From Granulicella rosea (lineage in GTDB: Bacteria; Acidobacteriota; Terriglobia; Terriglobales; Acidobacteriaceae), in contig NZ_FZOU01000003.1 in the NCBI RefSeq assembly GCF_900188085.1, positions 248,001 to 312,000 of the forward strand: 64,000 bases of DNA, in the 5' to 3' direction. How positions within the stretch are numbered: position 1 is the first letter of the stretch; every line of letters starts with the position of its first letter. A model generated the notes under the pieces. The model worked only from the letters and a program-made list of their open reading frames with translations, was not told the DNA's origin and did not search any database. This document shows, piece by piece, positions 1-8,744 of the stretch. Made by a program: the position numbers and the translations under genes.

Positions 1-2199
1 CGCCATCACCAGCGTGATGGCCGGATAGGCGATCTTGCGGTTGAGCTGCACGCTCAGCCGCTTGGTGTCGAAGCCGGACTGACGCAGGTCGGCGATGTAG
101 CCGGAGAGCTCGCCAAAGCTCATCTCCTGCGACTGCCGGTCTTCCTTCTTGAAGTATCCCGGTTGCTCGTGAATTTCGGGGAAGGTGCTGAGGCTGAACG
201 AGTTATAGCCAGCCGTGGACTCGCCGGAGAAGGTGCGTTCCCAGCCGTTTTCGAAGATCCAGCCGTTCACCTTGTCGTCCCAGCGCGCGCTGGCGGCGAA
301 GATGCGCCGGGTCAGGGTGAAGCTGTGCGGATCCAGCTCGAAGACGGTCAGGTTGGCGAAGACATTCTTGTCGGGGTCGAAGAACTGGTAGTAGAAGACG
401 CGCGCTGGTCCGCCGGGATGCTCGACGCGCACGCTGTTGAAGGCCTGTTCGGGCGGCAGCGAGCTCTGGCCGGAGATCCACTTGCGATCGGGGCGCAGGA
501 AGGTCTGGGCCGGCTTGCCCTTGATCTCGGATCGCAGCGCCTCCTGCCGGCGGTTCGCGGCGGGCAGGTAGAACTCGTCGAAGGCGAAGAGCGCGCAGGC
601 GATCACCGCCGTCAGCACCAGCACGGGCGCGACGATGCGGTAGAGCGAAAGCCCGGCGGACTTCATCGCCGTCAGCTCGGAGGTCTTCGACAGCGCGCCG
701 AAGGTAATGAGCACCGCCACCAGCGAGCACAGCGGCGTGACGTTATAGAGGATGTAGGGAATCAGGTTCAGCAGGTAGTCGCCGACCGTCACCAGCGCCG
801 AGCGGTTGCGGATGATGTCGCCGATCAGCTCGAAGAACGTGAAGATCAGGAAGAGCGTCGAAAATGAACCCAGCACGAGCGCGAAGTTTGCCGCGTATTC
901 GCGCAAAATATAGTCGTCCAGAATGAGCGGAAAGCGGGTGTGGAAGGCGCCGCGAAAGCGCTGCGCGGTGGTCTTGTGCTCGCGGCTGGCGTTCTCGGCG
1001 CGCTCGCGGTTGGGCCGCAGCCGGTCCAGCGCGCTCTTCAGCCAGACGCCGATGGTCGATACCAGGCTCAGCGCCACGCCGCCCCGCGACATCTGCTGCA
1101 GCAGCAGCGCGCCCGCCGCGGCGAAGATCAGGTTCGCGCCCCAGACGCCGAGAAACGGCGACAGCTTGCCCTGCTTCGCCAGCGCGACCCCCACCGACGA
1201 CAGGAAGTAGTAGACGAAGACCAGCAAAATCGTCAGCACAAAGCCGGTCGATTTGCCGCCGCGCTTCGACGACAGTCCCAACGGCACGCCGACCAGCATC
1301 AGCACCAGGCAGGCGAACGGATACGAGAAGCGCCGGTTGAACTCGATCCGGTAGGGTCGCGCGGCGGCGACCTGCGCGGGCGTGCTGTGGCTGCCGGTGC
1401 TTGCCAGCGCTAACAGGCGGTCGAGCGGAAGCGCAAGATTCACGGTATCGGACCGCGAGATGTGCGTGTCCTCCTGCGCGCCGGTCTGGATCGGCATCTC
1501 GGTCGTGGCGAAGGTGCTGATGTTGTACTGGTTCGGATCCTTGGTCGAGATGTCGTGCTGGCTGCCGTCGCGCAGATGCAGTGTCAGCGTGCCCGGTCCG
1601 CCGGGTGTGACCAGCGCCTGGTCCGCCGTCGTGATGTGCGGGGTCGCGGGCTTGGTCAGGTCGGCGAGGAAGACGTGCTTCCAGATCGCCGCGCCGGCGA
1701 CCGGCTTCACATCCTGCACATACAGCACGTAGTTCTTGAAGTTCTCGTAGAAGACGCGCGGCTGCACCTCGAAGCTGCCCTGCGAGGACTTCAGCGAATC
1801 CTCCAGCGCAAGCAGGCTGGCGGCGCCCTTCGGCTCGAGGTAGAGCGTGTTCAGCAGGCCCAGCGCCAGCGCGACCGTCGACAGAATGCTGATGATGCGG
1901 ACGAAGTCCAACGCGCCCATGCCTGCCGCGCGCATCGCCGTAATTTCGGAGTCCGACGCCAGCCGTGAAAGCCCCAGCAGAATGCCGACCAGCACGGCCA
2001 TGGGAATCGTCACGGTCAGGAAGCCGGGCAAGGTGTAGAGAATCATTCGCGCTACGTCGGGAACCGAGGCGGTCCCGTTCACCAGCAGCTCCAGCAGCTT
2101 GCCGATGATGCGCATGAACAGCACAAATGTAAACAGCACACCACCCAGCAACGCGTGGGAGAGGACTTCGCCGAGGATGTAACGGGTGAGAATGCGCAT
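1..2199 (-). CDS. LptF-LptG fused lipopolysaccharide export permease (partial, runs off the left edge)
   Basis: The reading frame is open from ATG at 2199 to base 1 (733 codons visible). It carries two complete YjgP/YjgQ-type permease units in one chain. Each unit starts with a membrane helix block and the family signature: SEITAMRAAG near residue 93 and SELTAMKSAG near residue 505. The first unit ends with three further hydrophobic helices (residues about 300-390). A second start-like segment (DDYILREYAANF) begins the second unit. LptF and LptG normally form a heterodimer with the ATPase LptB that pulls LPS from the inner membrane. The second unit loses its C-terminal helices beyond the window. 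The gene follows copA by 99 bases on the same strand. A possible AAGGAG lies about 25 bases upstream, too far to be a convincing ribosome site. Confidence 0.85.
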   Translation of the reverse strand, partial: MRILTRYILGEVLSHALLGGVLFTFVLFMRIIGKLLELLVNGTASVPDVARMILYTLPGFLTVTIPMAVLVGILLGLSRLASDSEITAMRAAGMGALDFVRIISILSTVALALGLLNTLYLEPKGAASLLALEDSLKSSQGSFEVQPRVFYENFKNYVLYVQDVKPVAGAAIWKHVFLADLTKPATPHITTADQALVTPGGPGTLTLHLRDGSQHDISTKDPNQYNISTFATTEMPIQTGAQEDTHISRSDTVNLALPLDRLLALASTGSHSTPAQVAAARPYRIEFNRRFSYPFACLVLMLVGVPLGLSSKRGGKSTGFVLTILLVFVYYFLSSVGVALAKQGKLSPFLGVWGANLIFAAAGALLLQQMSRGGVALSLVSTIGVWLKSALDRLRPNRERAENASREHKTTAQRFRGAFHTRFPLILDDYILREYAANFALVLGSFSTLFLIFTFFELIGDIIRNRSALVTVGDYLLNLIPYILYNVTPLCSLVAVLITFGALSKTSELTAMKSAGLSLYRIVAPVLVLTAVIACALFAFDEFYLPAANRRQEALRSEIKGKPAQTFLRPDRKWISGQSSLPPEQAFNSVRVEHPGGPARVFYYQFFDPDKNVFANLTVFELDPHSFTLTRRIFAASARWDDKVNGWIFENGWERTFSGESTAGYNSFSLSTFPEIHEQPGYFKKEDRQSQEMSFGELSGYIADLRQSGFDTKRLSVQLNRKIAYPAITLVMA

Positions 2200-2261
2200 C
2201 GTTTGGAACGGGGAGGACCGTGTACTCCTTCGATGATATGTTGTCTTCGCTTTTCTTGTTT

Positions 2262-2279
2262 ATCCTCCTCGCGGAGGAT
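2262..2279. repeat. Short hairpin between copA and the Lpt gene
   Basis: The sequence shows a perfect 7-bp inverted repeat, ATCCTCC-TCGC-GGAGGAT. It resembles the centre of the CHPERSEG-like repeats elsewhere in the window (GCAGATCCTC...GAGGATGACA). It may act as a weak transcript end or processing site after copA. Confidence 0.45.
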
Positions 2280-2298
2280 CCGGTTTTGTCGCTTGCAA

Positions 2299-4614
2299 TC
2301 AGCGGAACCGGCGCAGCCGCAGCGAATTCAGCAGCACTGACGTGCTCGAAAGCGCCATCGCCGCCGAGGCCAGAATTGGGCTGAGCAGGATGTGGAAGTG
2401 CGGATACAGCACACCCGCCGCGATCGGCAGCCCCAGCGCGTTGTAGCCGACGGCCCAGCCGAGATTCTGCCGCATCGTCTTGACGGTGCGGCGCGCGAGC
2501 CGAATGCTTGCGGGGATAGCCGTCAGGTCGGGTGTCAGCAGGACGAGGTCGGCGGCCCCGCGCGTCAGGTCGGTGCCCGCGTCGCCGCCCATGGCGAGAC
2601 CGGTGTCGGCCTGGGCGAGCGCTGCGGCGTCGTTCAGCCCGTCGCCCGCCATGGCGACGACCCGGCCTGCCTGCTGGAGCTGCTTGATTCGCTCCAGCTT
2701 CCCGGCAGGCAGGAGTCCGGCGGCGGTCTCCTGCGGGGTAAGCCCGGCCTCGGCGGCGATGGCTGCGGCGGTCGCGGGGTTGTCGCCGGTCAGCATCTGC
2801 GGCGTGATGTGCAGCGCGCGTAGCTGTGCGATGGCCGACGCAGCCGTGGGCCGGAGCGTATCCTCCGCGCGCAGCGTCAGGACGTGGCGGTCGCCGATGG
2901 CCAGATAAAGGGCAGTCGCATTACCGTCCTGCCCCAGCGTCGCGAGCGGAACGCCGAGGCCGGTGAGCAGAGCAGCGTTGCCGATGGCGACTGGCTGGTT
3001 CTCGAAGCTGGCCGTAATTCCTTGCCCCGGAATCGTCTTCACGGCCGACAGCGCAGGCAACGGACGGTCTGCGGCGTAAGCGATCACGGCCCTCGCCAGC
3101 GGGTGTTCCGAGTGCTTCTCCAGCGCCGCGGCAAGGCCGAGCAGGGCATCTTCATCCACTCCCGCGGCTAAGTCTGCCGAGACGATGCGCGGCTGGCCGA
3201 GCGTCAGCGTGCCGGTCTTGTCGAGCGCAACCGTGTCGGTCTTCGCCAGCCGTTCGAGCGCCTCGCCGTTCTTCACCAGGAAGCCGAGCTGCGCCGCGCG
3301 GCCGATCCCCACGGTCAAGGCGGCGGGCACGGCGAGCCCCATCGCACAGGGGCACGCGATGACCAGCACGGCAATCGCGATACCAAAGGCGCGCGGCAGG
3401 GAATGATCCGGCGCGAAGACCAGCCACGCCGCAAAGGTCAGCGCGGCCAGTCCCAAGACGGCCGGGACGAAGATGGCGGAGGCGCGGTCGGCCAGCTTCT
3501 GCATGGGCGCGCGGCTGGCCTGGGCGTCGGCCAGCAGGCGGCTGAGCTGGGAGAGTACGCTGGCCGCGCCGAGCGTGGTCGCTGTCAGGGTCAGCGGTCC
3601 GTCGAGGTTGATCGAGCCGCCGATGAGCTTGCCGCCCGGCTCCTTCAGGACCGGGTGGGACTCGCCGGTGAGCAGGGACTCGTCCACCGTGGATGAGCCG
3701 GTGAGCACGACGCCATCGACCGGCACGCGCTCGCCGGGACGCAGTTGGACGGTGTCGCCAGGCCGTACCTCGGCGATCTGGACCTCGGTCTCGACGCCGT
3801 TGCGCAGCACGCGCGCGGAGCTGGATTGCAACTGCGCAAATCCGGTCAGGGCGTCCTGCGTGCGGGTGCGGGCACGTGCATCCAGCACGCTGCCGACCAG
3901 CAGGAACGCCAGGATGAAGAGCACCGCCTCGTAGTAGACATCGGGCGCCAGGCCGTGGCGCAGGAAGAGGCTTGGCGCGATGGTCGCCGTCGCCGAGTAG
4001 CCCAGCGCCGCCAGCGTGCCGATGGCGACCAGCGTGTTCATGTTCGTCGAACGATGCCGCGCGGCCTGCCATGCGCGCAGGTAGGTCTCGGGGCTGCAGA
4101 AGAGCATGACCGCGACGGTCATCGCCAGCAGCAGCCAGCGGATGGGCGCGGCGGGAAGCTGCATCAGCACGGCGGGCATCACCGGCATCAGCAGCCGGTT
4201 CATCCAGTTGAGCAGGGGATCGGCGGTGTCGGACGCCATCATCAGCGGCATGGAAAGCGCCATGGCGACCGCAGCCGCGATGAGCGCCAGCACCGCCCGC
4301 AGGCCGGTATGGGTCTCGGCCATGTCCATCGCCATCATGTTCATATGGTCCATGTCCATGTGGCTGTGGGGATTGGCGCCGTCGGAGGCGCCGGGCAAAG
4401 GGCACTCGTAACCCGCCTCTTCCACCGCCTGCTGCATCGCCTGCATCGTCGTTCCGGCGGGATCGTAGCGAACGGTCGCACGGTTCGCCAGCAGGCTGAC
4501 CTCGGCCGACGCGACGCCGGGCAGCTCGCGCAGCGCGCGCTCCACATGGCCCTGGCAGGAGGCGCAGGTCATGCCGCCGATGGGAAGCGTGACGGTCTCG
4601 ACCGCGCCGCTCAT
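2299..4614 (-). CDS. copA: Copper-exporting P1B-type ATPase
   Basis: A 771-aa P1B ATPase that uses ATP to move Cu(I) out of the cytoplasm. One N-terminal heavy-metal domain has the CxxC site (C17, C20 in MTCASC). It is followed by a Met/His-rich linker at residues 82-102. TGES is at 316-319 (actuator), the transport-site CPC at 421-423, the phosphorylated Asp in DKTGT at 465-469, the HP motif at 504-505 and GDGLND at 657-662. A YN pair near 724 and the Met/Ser residues around 753-757 in the last helices fit the Cu(I) subgroup. Its ATG overlaps the stop of the upstream copZ-like gene by 4 bases (ATGA), so translation is probably coupled. Length and domain order are normal for CopA. Confidence 0.95.
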   Translation of the reverse strand: MSGAVETVTLPIGGMTCASCQGHVERALRELPGVASAEVSLLANRATVRYDPAGTTMQAMQQAVEEAGYECPLPGASDGANPHSHMDMDHMNMMAMDMAETHTGLRAVLALIAAAVAMALSMPLMMASDTADPLLNWMNRLLMPVMPAVLMQLPAAPIRWLLLAMTVAVMLFCSPETYLRAWQAARHRSTNMNTLVAIGTLAALGYSATATIAPSLFLRHGLAPDVYYEAVLFILAFLLVGSVLDARARTRTQDALTGFAQLQSSSARVLRNGVETEVQIAEVRPGDTVQLRPGERVPVDGVVLTGSSTVDESLLTGESHPVLKEPGGKLIGGSINLDGPLTLTATTLGAASVLSQLSRLLADAQASRAPMQKLADRASAIFVPAVLGLAALTFAAWLVFAPDHSLPRAFGIAIAVLVIACPCAMGLAVPAALTVGIGRAAQLGFLVKNGEALERLAKTDTVALDKTGTLTLGQPRIVSADLAAGVDEDALLGLAAALEKHSEHPLARAVIAYAADRPLPALSAVKTIPGQGITASFENQPVAIGNAALLTGLGVPLATLGQDGNATALYLAIGDRHVLTLRAEDTLRPTAASAIAQLRALHITPQMLTGDNPATAAAIAAEAGLTPQETAAGLLPAGKLERIKQLQQAGRVVAMAGDGLNDAAALAQADTGLAMGGDAGTDLTRGAADLVLLTPDLTAIPASIRLARRTVKTMRQNLGWAVGYNALGLPIAAGVLYPHFHILLSPILASAAMALSSTSVLLNSLRLRRFR

Positions 4615-4805
4615 TCGACGCGGGCCGGGTAGCCCGCCTTGTCGAGCGCCGCGAGAATCTCAGGCGGAGTCGCCGTCGTCGCAATGCGCGCCGCGCCGAT
4701 CTGGACCTCTTCCACCTGCGTGCCGGGCAGCTTGTTCAGCGCCATGGTGACGCGGCGAACACAGGCGCCGCAGTGCATATTTTCGATCTTCAGAGTCGTC
4801 GTCAT
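4611..4805 (-). CDS. copZ: CopZ-like heavy-metal-associated chaperone
   Basis: A 64-aa single HMA domain with the metal site MHCGAC (Cys-x-x-Cys) near residue 10. It likely carries Cu(I) to the CopA encoded directly downstream, with which it overlaps by 4 bases. I chose the ATG at 4805 because the product then begins at the first beta strand (TLKIENMHC). An upstream in-frame ATG at 4901 would add 32 residues lacking any HMA feature and would run through a repeat at 4861-4893. The small size is normal for CopZ. Confidence 0.88.
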   Translation of the reverse strand: MTTTLKIENMHCGACVRRVTMALNKLPGTQVEEVQIGAARIATTATPPEILAALDKAGYPARVE

Positions 4806-4860
4806 GGAAATTGGATGCTCCTGGGTTTCGGTGCGGTGCGAACGTCGGCGATAAGGACGG

Positions 4861-4893
4861 AAGCAGATCCTCCGCTTCGCGAAGGATGACAAC
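4861..4893. repeat. CHPERSEG-type palindromic repeat
   Basis: AAGCAGATCCTCCGCTTCGCGAAGGATGACA lies in the gap between the response regulator and copZ. It has the family ends (GCAGATCC and GGATGACA) around a variable palindromic centre. Confidence 0.7.
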
Positions 4894-4908
4894 CAAAACA
4901 CGAGGCGG

Positions 4909-5664
4909 TTATCCCTGCGGCGCCGCCATGAACCGATAGCCGACGCCGCGCACCGTGAGCAGATGGGCCGGCGCGCTTGGGTCGTCTTCGATGTAGCGCC
5001 GCAGCCGGACGATGAAGTTGTCGATCGCGCGCGTGTCGGTGTCCTCGTGAACGCGCCACACCTGCTCGAGGATGTCCTTGCGCGGCACGATGGCTCCTTC
5101 GCGGTCGGTCAGGTAGCGGAGCAGGTCGGCCTCCATCACGGTCAGGTGGGTGATCTTGCCCTCCGGGCCCTGCAGTTCCAGCGTGTCGAAGTGGATCGAC
5201 CGCCCGTTGAAGTCGTAGTGGTCCTGCGAGGGCTTCGGCGGCGGTGGCGCGGCGGCGGGAGCTGGAAGCTGCCAGCTCGCGCGGCGCATCAGCGTCTTCA
5301 GCCGGACGAGCAGCAGCGACAGGTCGAAGGGCTTGGGCAGGTAGTCGTCCGCGCCGGCGTTCAGGCCTTCGAGCACATCCTCGGGTCGCGAACGCGCGGT
5401 CAGCATCAGGACGGGGAAGTAGCGCTCATGCTCGCGCAGCGCGGCGACGATCTCGAAGCCGTCCTTGCCCGGCAGCATGACGTCGAGCAGGATGGCGCCG
5501 ATGTTCTCGGTGGTCTCGAGCAGCCAGGTGAGCGCGGCCTCGCCGTCGGCCTCATGCCGCGTGCGGTAGCCCTCGGCCTGCAGGTTGAAGATCAGCCCCT
5601 GGGCGAGGTGGTCTTCGTCTTCGACGAGTACGATCAGCGGTGCGGGCGAGTCCATGAACTCCAT
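4909..5664 (-). CDS. OmpR/PhoB-family response regulator
   Basis: 251 aa. The N-terminal receiver domain has the acidic pocket VEDED near residues 14-18, the phospho-acceptor D61 in LLDVMLPG, the conserved T in LTARS and K in LPKPF. The C-terminal half is a winged-helix DNA-binding domain (about 150-250) ending in TVRGVGYRF, typical of the OmpR group. It probably pairs with the kinase at 6422-7372, although a MarC-like gene separates them. It lies upstream of copZ-copA on the same strand, so it may control copper efflux. That link is inferred from position only. The start may be Met1 or Met4. Confidence 0.92.
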   Translation of the reverse strand: MEFMDSPAPLIVLVEDEDHLAQGLIFNLQAEGYRTRHEADGEAALTWLLETTENIGAILLDVMLPGKDGFEIVAALREHERYFPVLMLTARSRPEDVLEGLNAGADDYLPKPFDLSLLLVRLKTLMRRASWQLPAPAAAPPPPKPSQDHYDFNGRSIHFDTLELQGPEGKITHLTVMEADLLRYLTDREGAIVPRKDILEQVWRVHEDTDTRAIDNFIVRLRRYIEDDPSAPAHLLTVRGVGYRFMAAPQG

Positions 5665-5706
5665 TATCGTCCGGATGCCGAATGGAGAGCTATATCGTTT
5701 TGCTCA

Positions 5707-6399
5707 TCACCCGCCAAGATGCGCGCGCTGCATAAGACTGCCGAGCAGCACCGACAGGCCGTTCCAACCGATCTGCACGCCGATGCAGAGCAGAATGAAC
5801 GCCACCACGCGCAGGAATCCATGCGCGGTCGACGGCGGAATCGCTCGTGTGATCGTCGGCGCATATGCGTAGCAGAGGTAGACCAACGCGCTCAGCACGA
5901 TCGCCGCGGCGAAGATGCCCAGGTGGTTCTCGATGTTGTGCGAGAGCACCGGGTCGGAGGCGTGCGCGGTCAGCGTCAGCGTGACGACCAGCGTGCCCGG
6001 ACCGGCGGTGACGGGAAAGGTGAACGGGTAGAAGGCCTTTTCCTCGAGCGCACGTGCGTCGGGTTCGGTGCGCACCTCGATCTCCTCCTGCTTGTTGCGT
6101 GCGTTGGCGCCGGCGTCCGGCTCGTTCAGCAGGCCCCATGCCATGGCGGCGATCACCATGCCGCCCGAGAGCTGCACGATGGGCAGGGAGATGCCGAAGA
6201 AGTTCAGCAGCGCCGAGCCCAGCAGCTCAATGACCGCGAGGAAGATGATCGTGTTGATGGCGATCCGCCGCGCCAGCGACCGGTAAACCTCCACCGGCGC
6301 GTCCCCCACCAGGCCGAGGAAGACCAGCGCCGAACCCAGCGGGTTGATGAGCGGCAGCAGCGCGCTGAAGGCCAGTAAAAATGATTCCCAGACAAGCAT
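5707..6399 (-). CDS. MarC-family integral membrane protein
   Basis: 230 aa with about six hydrophobic helices and MarC-family features: LLPLINPLGSALVF at the start of the first helix pair, a central acidic hydrophilic loop (residues about 95-120), and FPVTAGPGTLVV opening the second half. The function of the MarC/UPF0056 family is unsettled; it is not required for multiple antibiotic resistance despite its name. Here it sits between a histidine kinase (22 bases upstream) and a response regulator (42 bases downstream), an arrangement suggesting shared transcription and perhaps a role in sensing. Confidence 0.88.
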   Translation of the reverse strand: MLVWESFLLAFSALLPLINPLGSALVFLGLVGDAPVEVYRSLARRIAINTIIFLAVIELLGSALLNFFGISLPIVQLSGGMVIAAMAWGLLNEPDAGANARNKQEEIEVRTEPDARALEEKAFYPFTFPVTAGPGTLVVTLTLTAHASDPVLSHNIENHLGIFAAAIVLSALVYLCYAYAPTITRAIPPSTAHGFLRVVAFILLCIGVQIGWNGLSVLLGSLMQRAHLGG

Positions 6400-6421
6400 C
6401 GTACAAGGTTAGATCATGCGG

Positions 6422-7372
6422 CTACGCAATGCGATGCACGCCGGAGTTTTGCTCCGGCAGCGCGGAGTCGTTTCCCGCAAGCGGAAGCTCCAGGCTGAGC
6501 GTCGAACCCTGTCGAGAGCCAGGGCTGGCCGCCGTCACCTTGCCGCCATGCTGCCGCGCAATCGTGCGGACGAGGAACAGCCCGATGCCCGTGCCCTTGA
6601 TCTTGACCGAGTACCGGCCCGGAATCCGGTAGAAGCGGTTGAAGATGCGCTTCAACTGGTCGGCCGGGATGCCCACGCCCTGGTCCGTCACCGCGATCTT
6701 CACAAAGCTGTAGTCCGCGATCGACAGCGCCACCCGCACCTTCACGCCATCGGGCGAGTACTTCACGGCGTTGTCGAGCAGGTTCAGCAGGGCGATCCGC
6801 AGATCCTCGGCGACGCCTACGACGCGCAGCTTGACGGCGCCGGGGACGGGTTCGAGCACTACCGCTTCCGGCGAAAGGCGATGCCGGCGCAGCGTCGTCG
6901 CCACGCACTCGGCCACCAGCGGCTCGATGTCGATCAGGGTCTTGTTCTGCTGGCGGATGCGCTGGCCCAGCTCGCCGGCCTTCAACACCTGCTCCACCGT
7001 CGCGAGCAGACGGTCGGAGTCGGCGTGCATGATCTTGTAAAACTCCTGCTTCTGCTCCTCGGTGGTCGAACGCCGTTGCAGGGTTTCGAGATACAGCCGG
7101 ATGCTGGCGATGGGCGTCTTCAACTCGTGCGTGACGGCGTTCAGAAACGAGTCCTGCCGTTCGTTCCGGCGAATCTCGCGCACGAGGAAGATCGTATTCA
7201 GCACCACGCCCGCCACCAGCACGGCGAAGAGGATGATGCCGAGGATCATGTAGAGCAGCCGCGCCTCGTTCAGCACGATCCAGCCGATGTTCAGCGTGAT
7301 CGCCAACCCGCAGAGCAGCACGCCGAGCGTGATGAAGGTGGCGATGGCTCCGCGGCGGCGTGAGATATTCAT
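6422..7372 (-). CDS. Membrane sensor histidine kinase
   Basis: 316 aa from the ATG at 7372. Two hydrophobic helices (about residues 10-30 and 40-63) are joined by a very short loop, so no periplasmic sensor domain is present. There follow the dimerisation box with H82 (FLNAVTHELKTPIAS), the N box (LNLLDNAVKYSP), the G1 box (VTDQGVGIPADQ) and the G2 box (GTGIGLFLVR). This is the first gene of the minus-strand run kinase, MarC, regulator, copZ, copA, Lpt. Signal recognition probably happens within the membrane or through a partner protein, possibly the MarC-like neighbour (inference). Confidence 0.9.
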   Translation of the reverse strand: MNISRRRGAIATFITLGVLLCGLAITLNIGWIVLNEARLLYMILGIILFAVLVAGVVLNTIFLVREIRRNERQDSFLNAVTHELKTPIASIRLYLETLQRRSTTEEQKQEFYKIMHADSDRLLATVEQVLKAGELGQRIRQQNKTLIDIEPLVAECVATTLRRHRLSPEAVVLEPVPGAVKLRVVGVAEDLRIALLNLLDNAVKYSPDGVKVRVALSIADYSFVKIAVTDQGVGIPADQLKRIFNRFYRIPGRYSVKIKGTGIGLFLVRTIARQHGGKVTAASPGSRQGSTLSLELPLAGNDSALPEQNSGVHRIA

Positions 7373-7480
7373 GGTCGAAATAGTCGGCTTCGTCTCTGGC
7401 TTACGGCTGCCCTGATAGCAGTAGAGTACAACGCCGGGCGCTCGCCGGGTTAGCCTAGGGAGGCAGAAAAGGGAGCAACC

Positions 7481-8587
7481 ATGAACATCCGTAGCCTTGG
7501 GCTGGCGTTCGCCGCCGCCGTATTCCTCAACTTCGCCGCCGTCGCGCAGCAGCCGGAGCACGGCGCGCTGCTGGTTGTCACCAAGCAGAGCCATGCCCTG
7601 GCCATTGTGGACGCCGATACCCTGAAGGTGATCGCGCAGGTTCCGATCGGTGAAGACCCGCATGAGGTGGTCGTTGGCCCGGACGGACGCACCGCTTATG
7701 TCTCGAACTACGGCGAAGGCACGCTGCACACGCTTGCGGTGGTCGATCTGATCGGCCGCAAGCCGCTGCCGCCGATCGACATCACCCCGCTACGTGGCGC
7801 GCATGGTCTGTTCGTTCACGAAGGCAAGCTCTGGTTTACGGCGGAGGGTTCGAAGGCGGTGGCGACGCTCGACCCGGTGACCGGTAAAGTGGAGTCCGTG
7901 CTCGGCACGGGGCAGGACAAGACGCATCTTGTCTGGGTATCACGTAGCGGATGGTGGGTCATCGCTTCAAACGCCGGCTCAGGTACGCTCAGCGTCTTCG
8001 GGCGGACGCTGGGGGGCTTACCCGTGATGGTTCCGGGCGCGCCTGCCGCTCCAGCGTCTTATAGCGTTCCGGGCTGGAAGCATACGCTCATCCCGGACGG
8101 AGCCGGTGCGGAGGGCTTTGCCGTCTCCCCGGACGAGCGCGATGTCTGGGTTGGTGCCGCGGACGGGACAATCTCCGTGATCAGGTTTGGCTTTGACCAC
8201 AAGCGAAGGGCGGGACACCGGGCCCGGCCTGACGAGTTGCTTTTGGATGGCGTTCTGGAGCCGGCGACGACAATAGCGACGATCACGCCGGATGTAGTGG
8301 GTGCGAACCGGCTGAAGTTTACTCCCGACGGCAAGCTCGTGCTCATTACGACGCACACCGGCAAGGATTTGGTTGTCGTCGACGCGCACACACGGCAAGT
8401 GGTCAAGCGCATTCCCATCGAAGAGCGCGGCGCATCCGGCATCCAGGTTCAGCCGGACGGCAAGCGGGCCTTCATCGCCTGCCCGCGCGACCACTACGTC
8501 GCGGTCGTCGATCTGGAACGGCTGGAGATGATCGCAAAGATCGATGCCGGCCGCGAACCCGACGGTTTGGCCTGGTGGGGCAGGTAG
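7481..8587 (+). CDS. Secreted YVTN/YncE-type beta-propeller protein
   Basis: 368 aa with a Sec signal peptide (hydrophobic residues 5-20, AAVAQQ at the end). Repeated blade motifs follow, such as VVGPDGRTAYVSNYGEGT, KFTPDGKLVLITTHTGKD and QVQPDGKRAFIACPRDHYV, typical of 40-45-residue YVTN beta-propeller repeats. It is probably periplasmic. Members are often ligand-binding or scaffolding proteins and no reaction can be assigned. A strong ribosome site (AAAAGGGAGC) precedes the ATG. The gene is divergent from the sensor kinase across a 108-base gap. Confidence 0.8.
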   Translation: MNIRSLGLAFAAAVFLNFAAVAQQPEHGALLVVTKQSHALAIVDADTLKVIAQVPIGEDPHEVVVGPDGRTAYVSNYGEGTLHTLAVVDLIGRKPLPPIDITPLRGAHGLFVHEGKLWFTAEGSKAVATLDPVTGKVESVLGTGQDKTHLVWVSRSGWWVIASNAGSGTLSVFGRTLGGLPVMVPGAPAAPASYSVPGWKHTLIPDGAGAEGFAVSPDERDVWVGAADGTISVIRFGFDHKRRAGHRARPDELLLDGVLEPATTIATITPDVVGANRLKFTPDGKLVLITTHTGKDLVVVDAHTRQVVKRIPIEERGASGIQVQPDGKRAFIACPRDHYVAVVDLERLEMIAKIDAGREPDGLAWWGR

Positions 8588-8612
8588 CTCTTTCAGGATC
8601 CCTGCAAAAAAA

Positions 8613-8644
8613 GCCTGTCATCCTGAGCGCAGCGAAGGATCTGC
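8613..8644. repeat. CHPERSEG-type palindromic repeat
   Basis: A full-length copy of the family (GTCATCCTGAGCGCAGCGAAGG centre) lies between the propeller gene and the esterase. Read in the esterase frame it encodes CHPERSEGS, but it lies upstream of the likely start. Confidence 0.85.
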
Positions 8645-8744
8645 TTTTTGTTCAGGTTGCCGATCCCGTCCGATCGGCTCACACATGCCAGGCGGCTTTC
8701 AGGCTAAGATGGTCGGCGAAGATCTGAAGAGGATTGGTCCGACC

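Noticed and set aside
8544..8744. N-terminal extension of the esterase containing CHPERSEGS
   Set aside because: It is a translated intergenic repeat without a ribosome site; the twin-arginine leader from 8745 explains the start.
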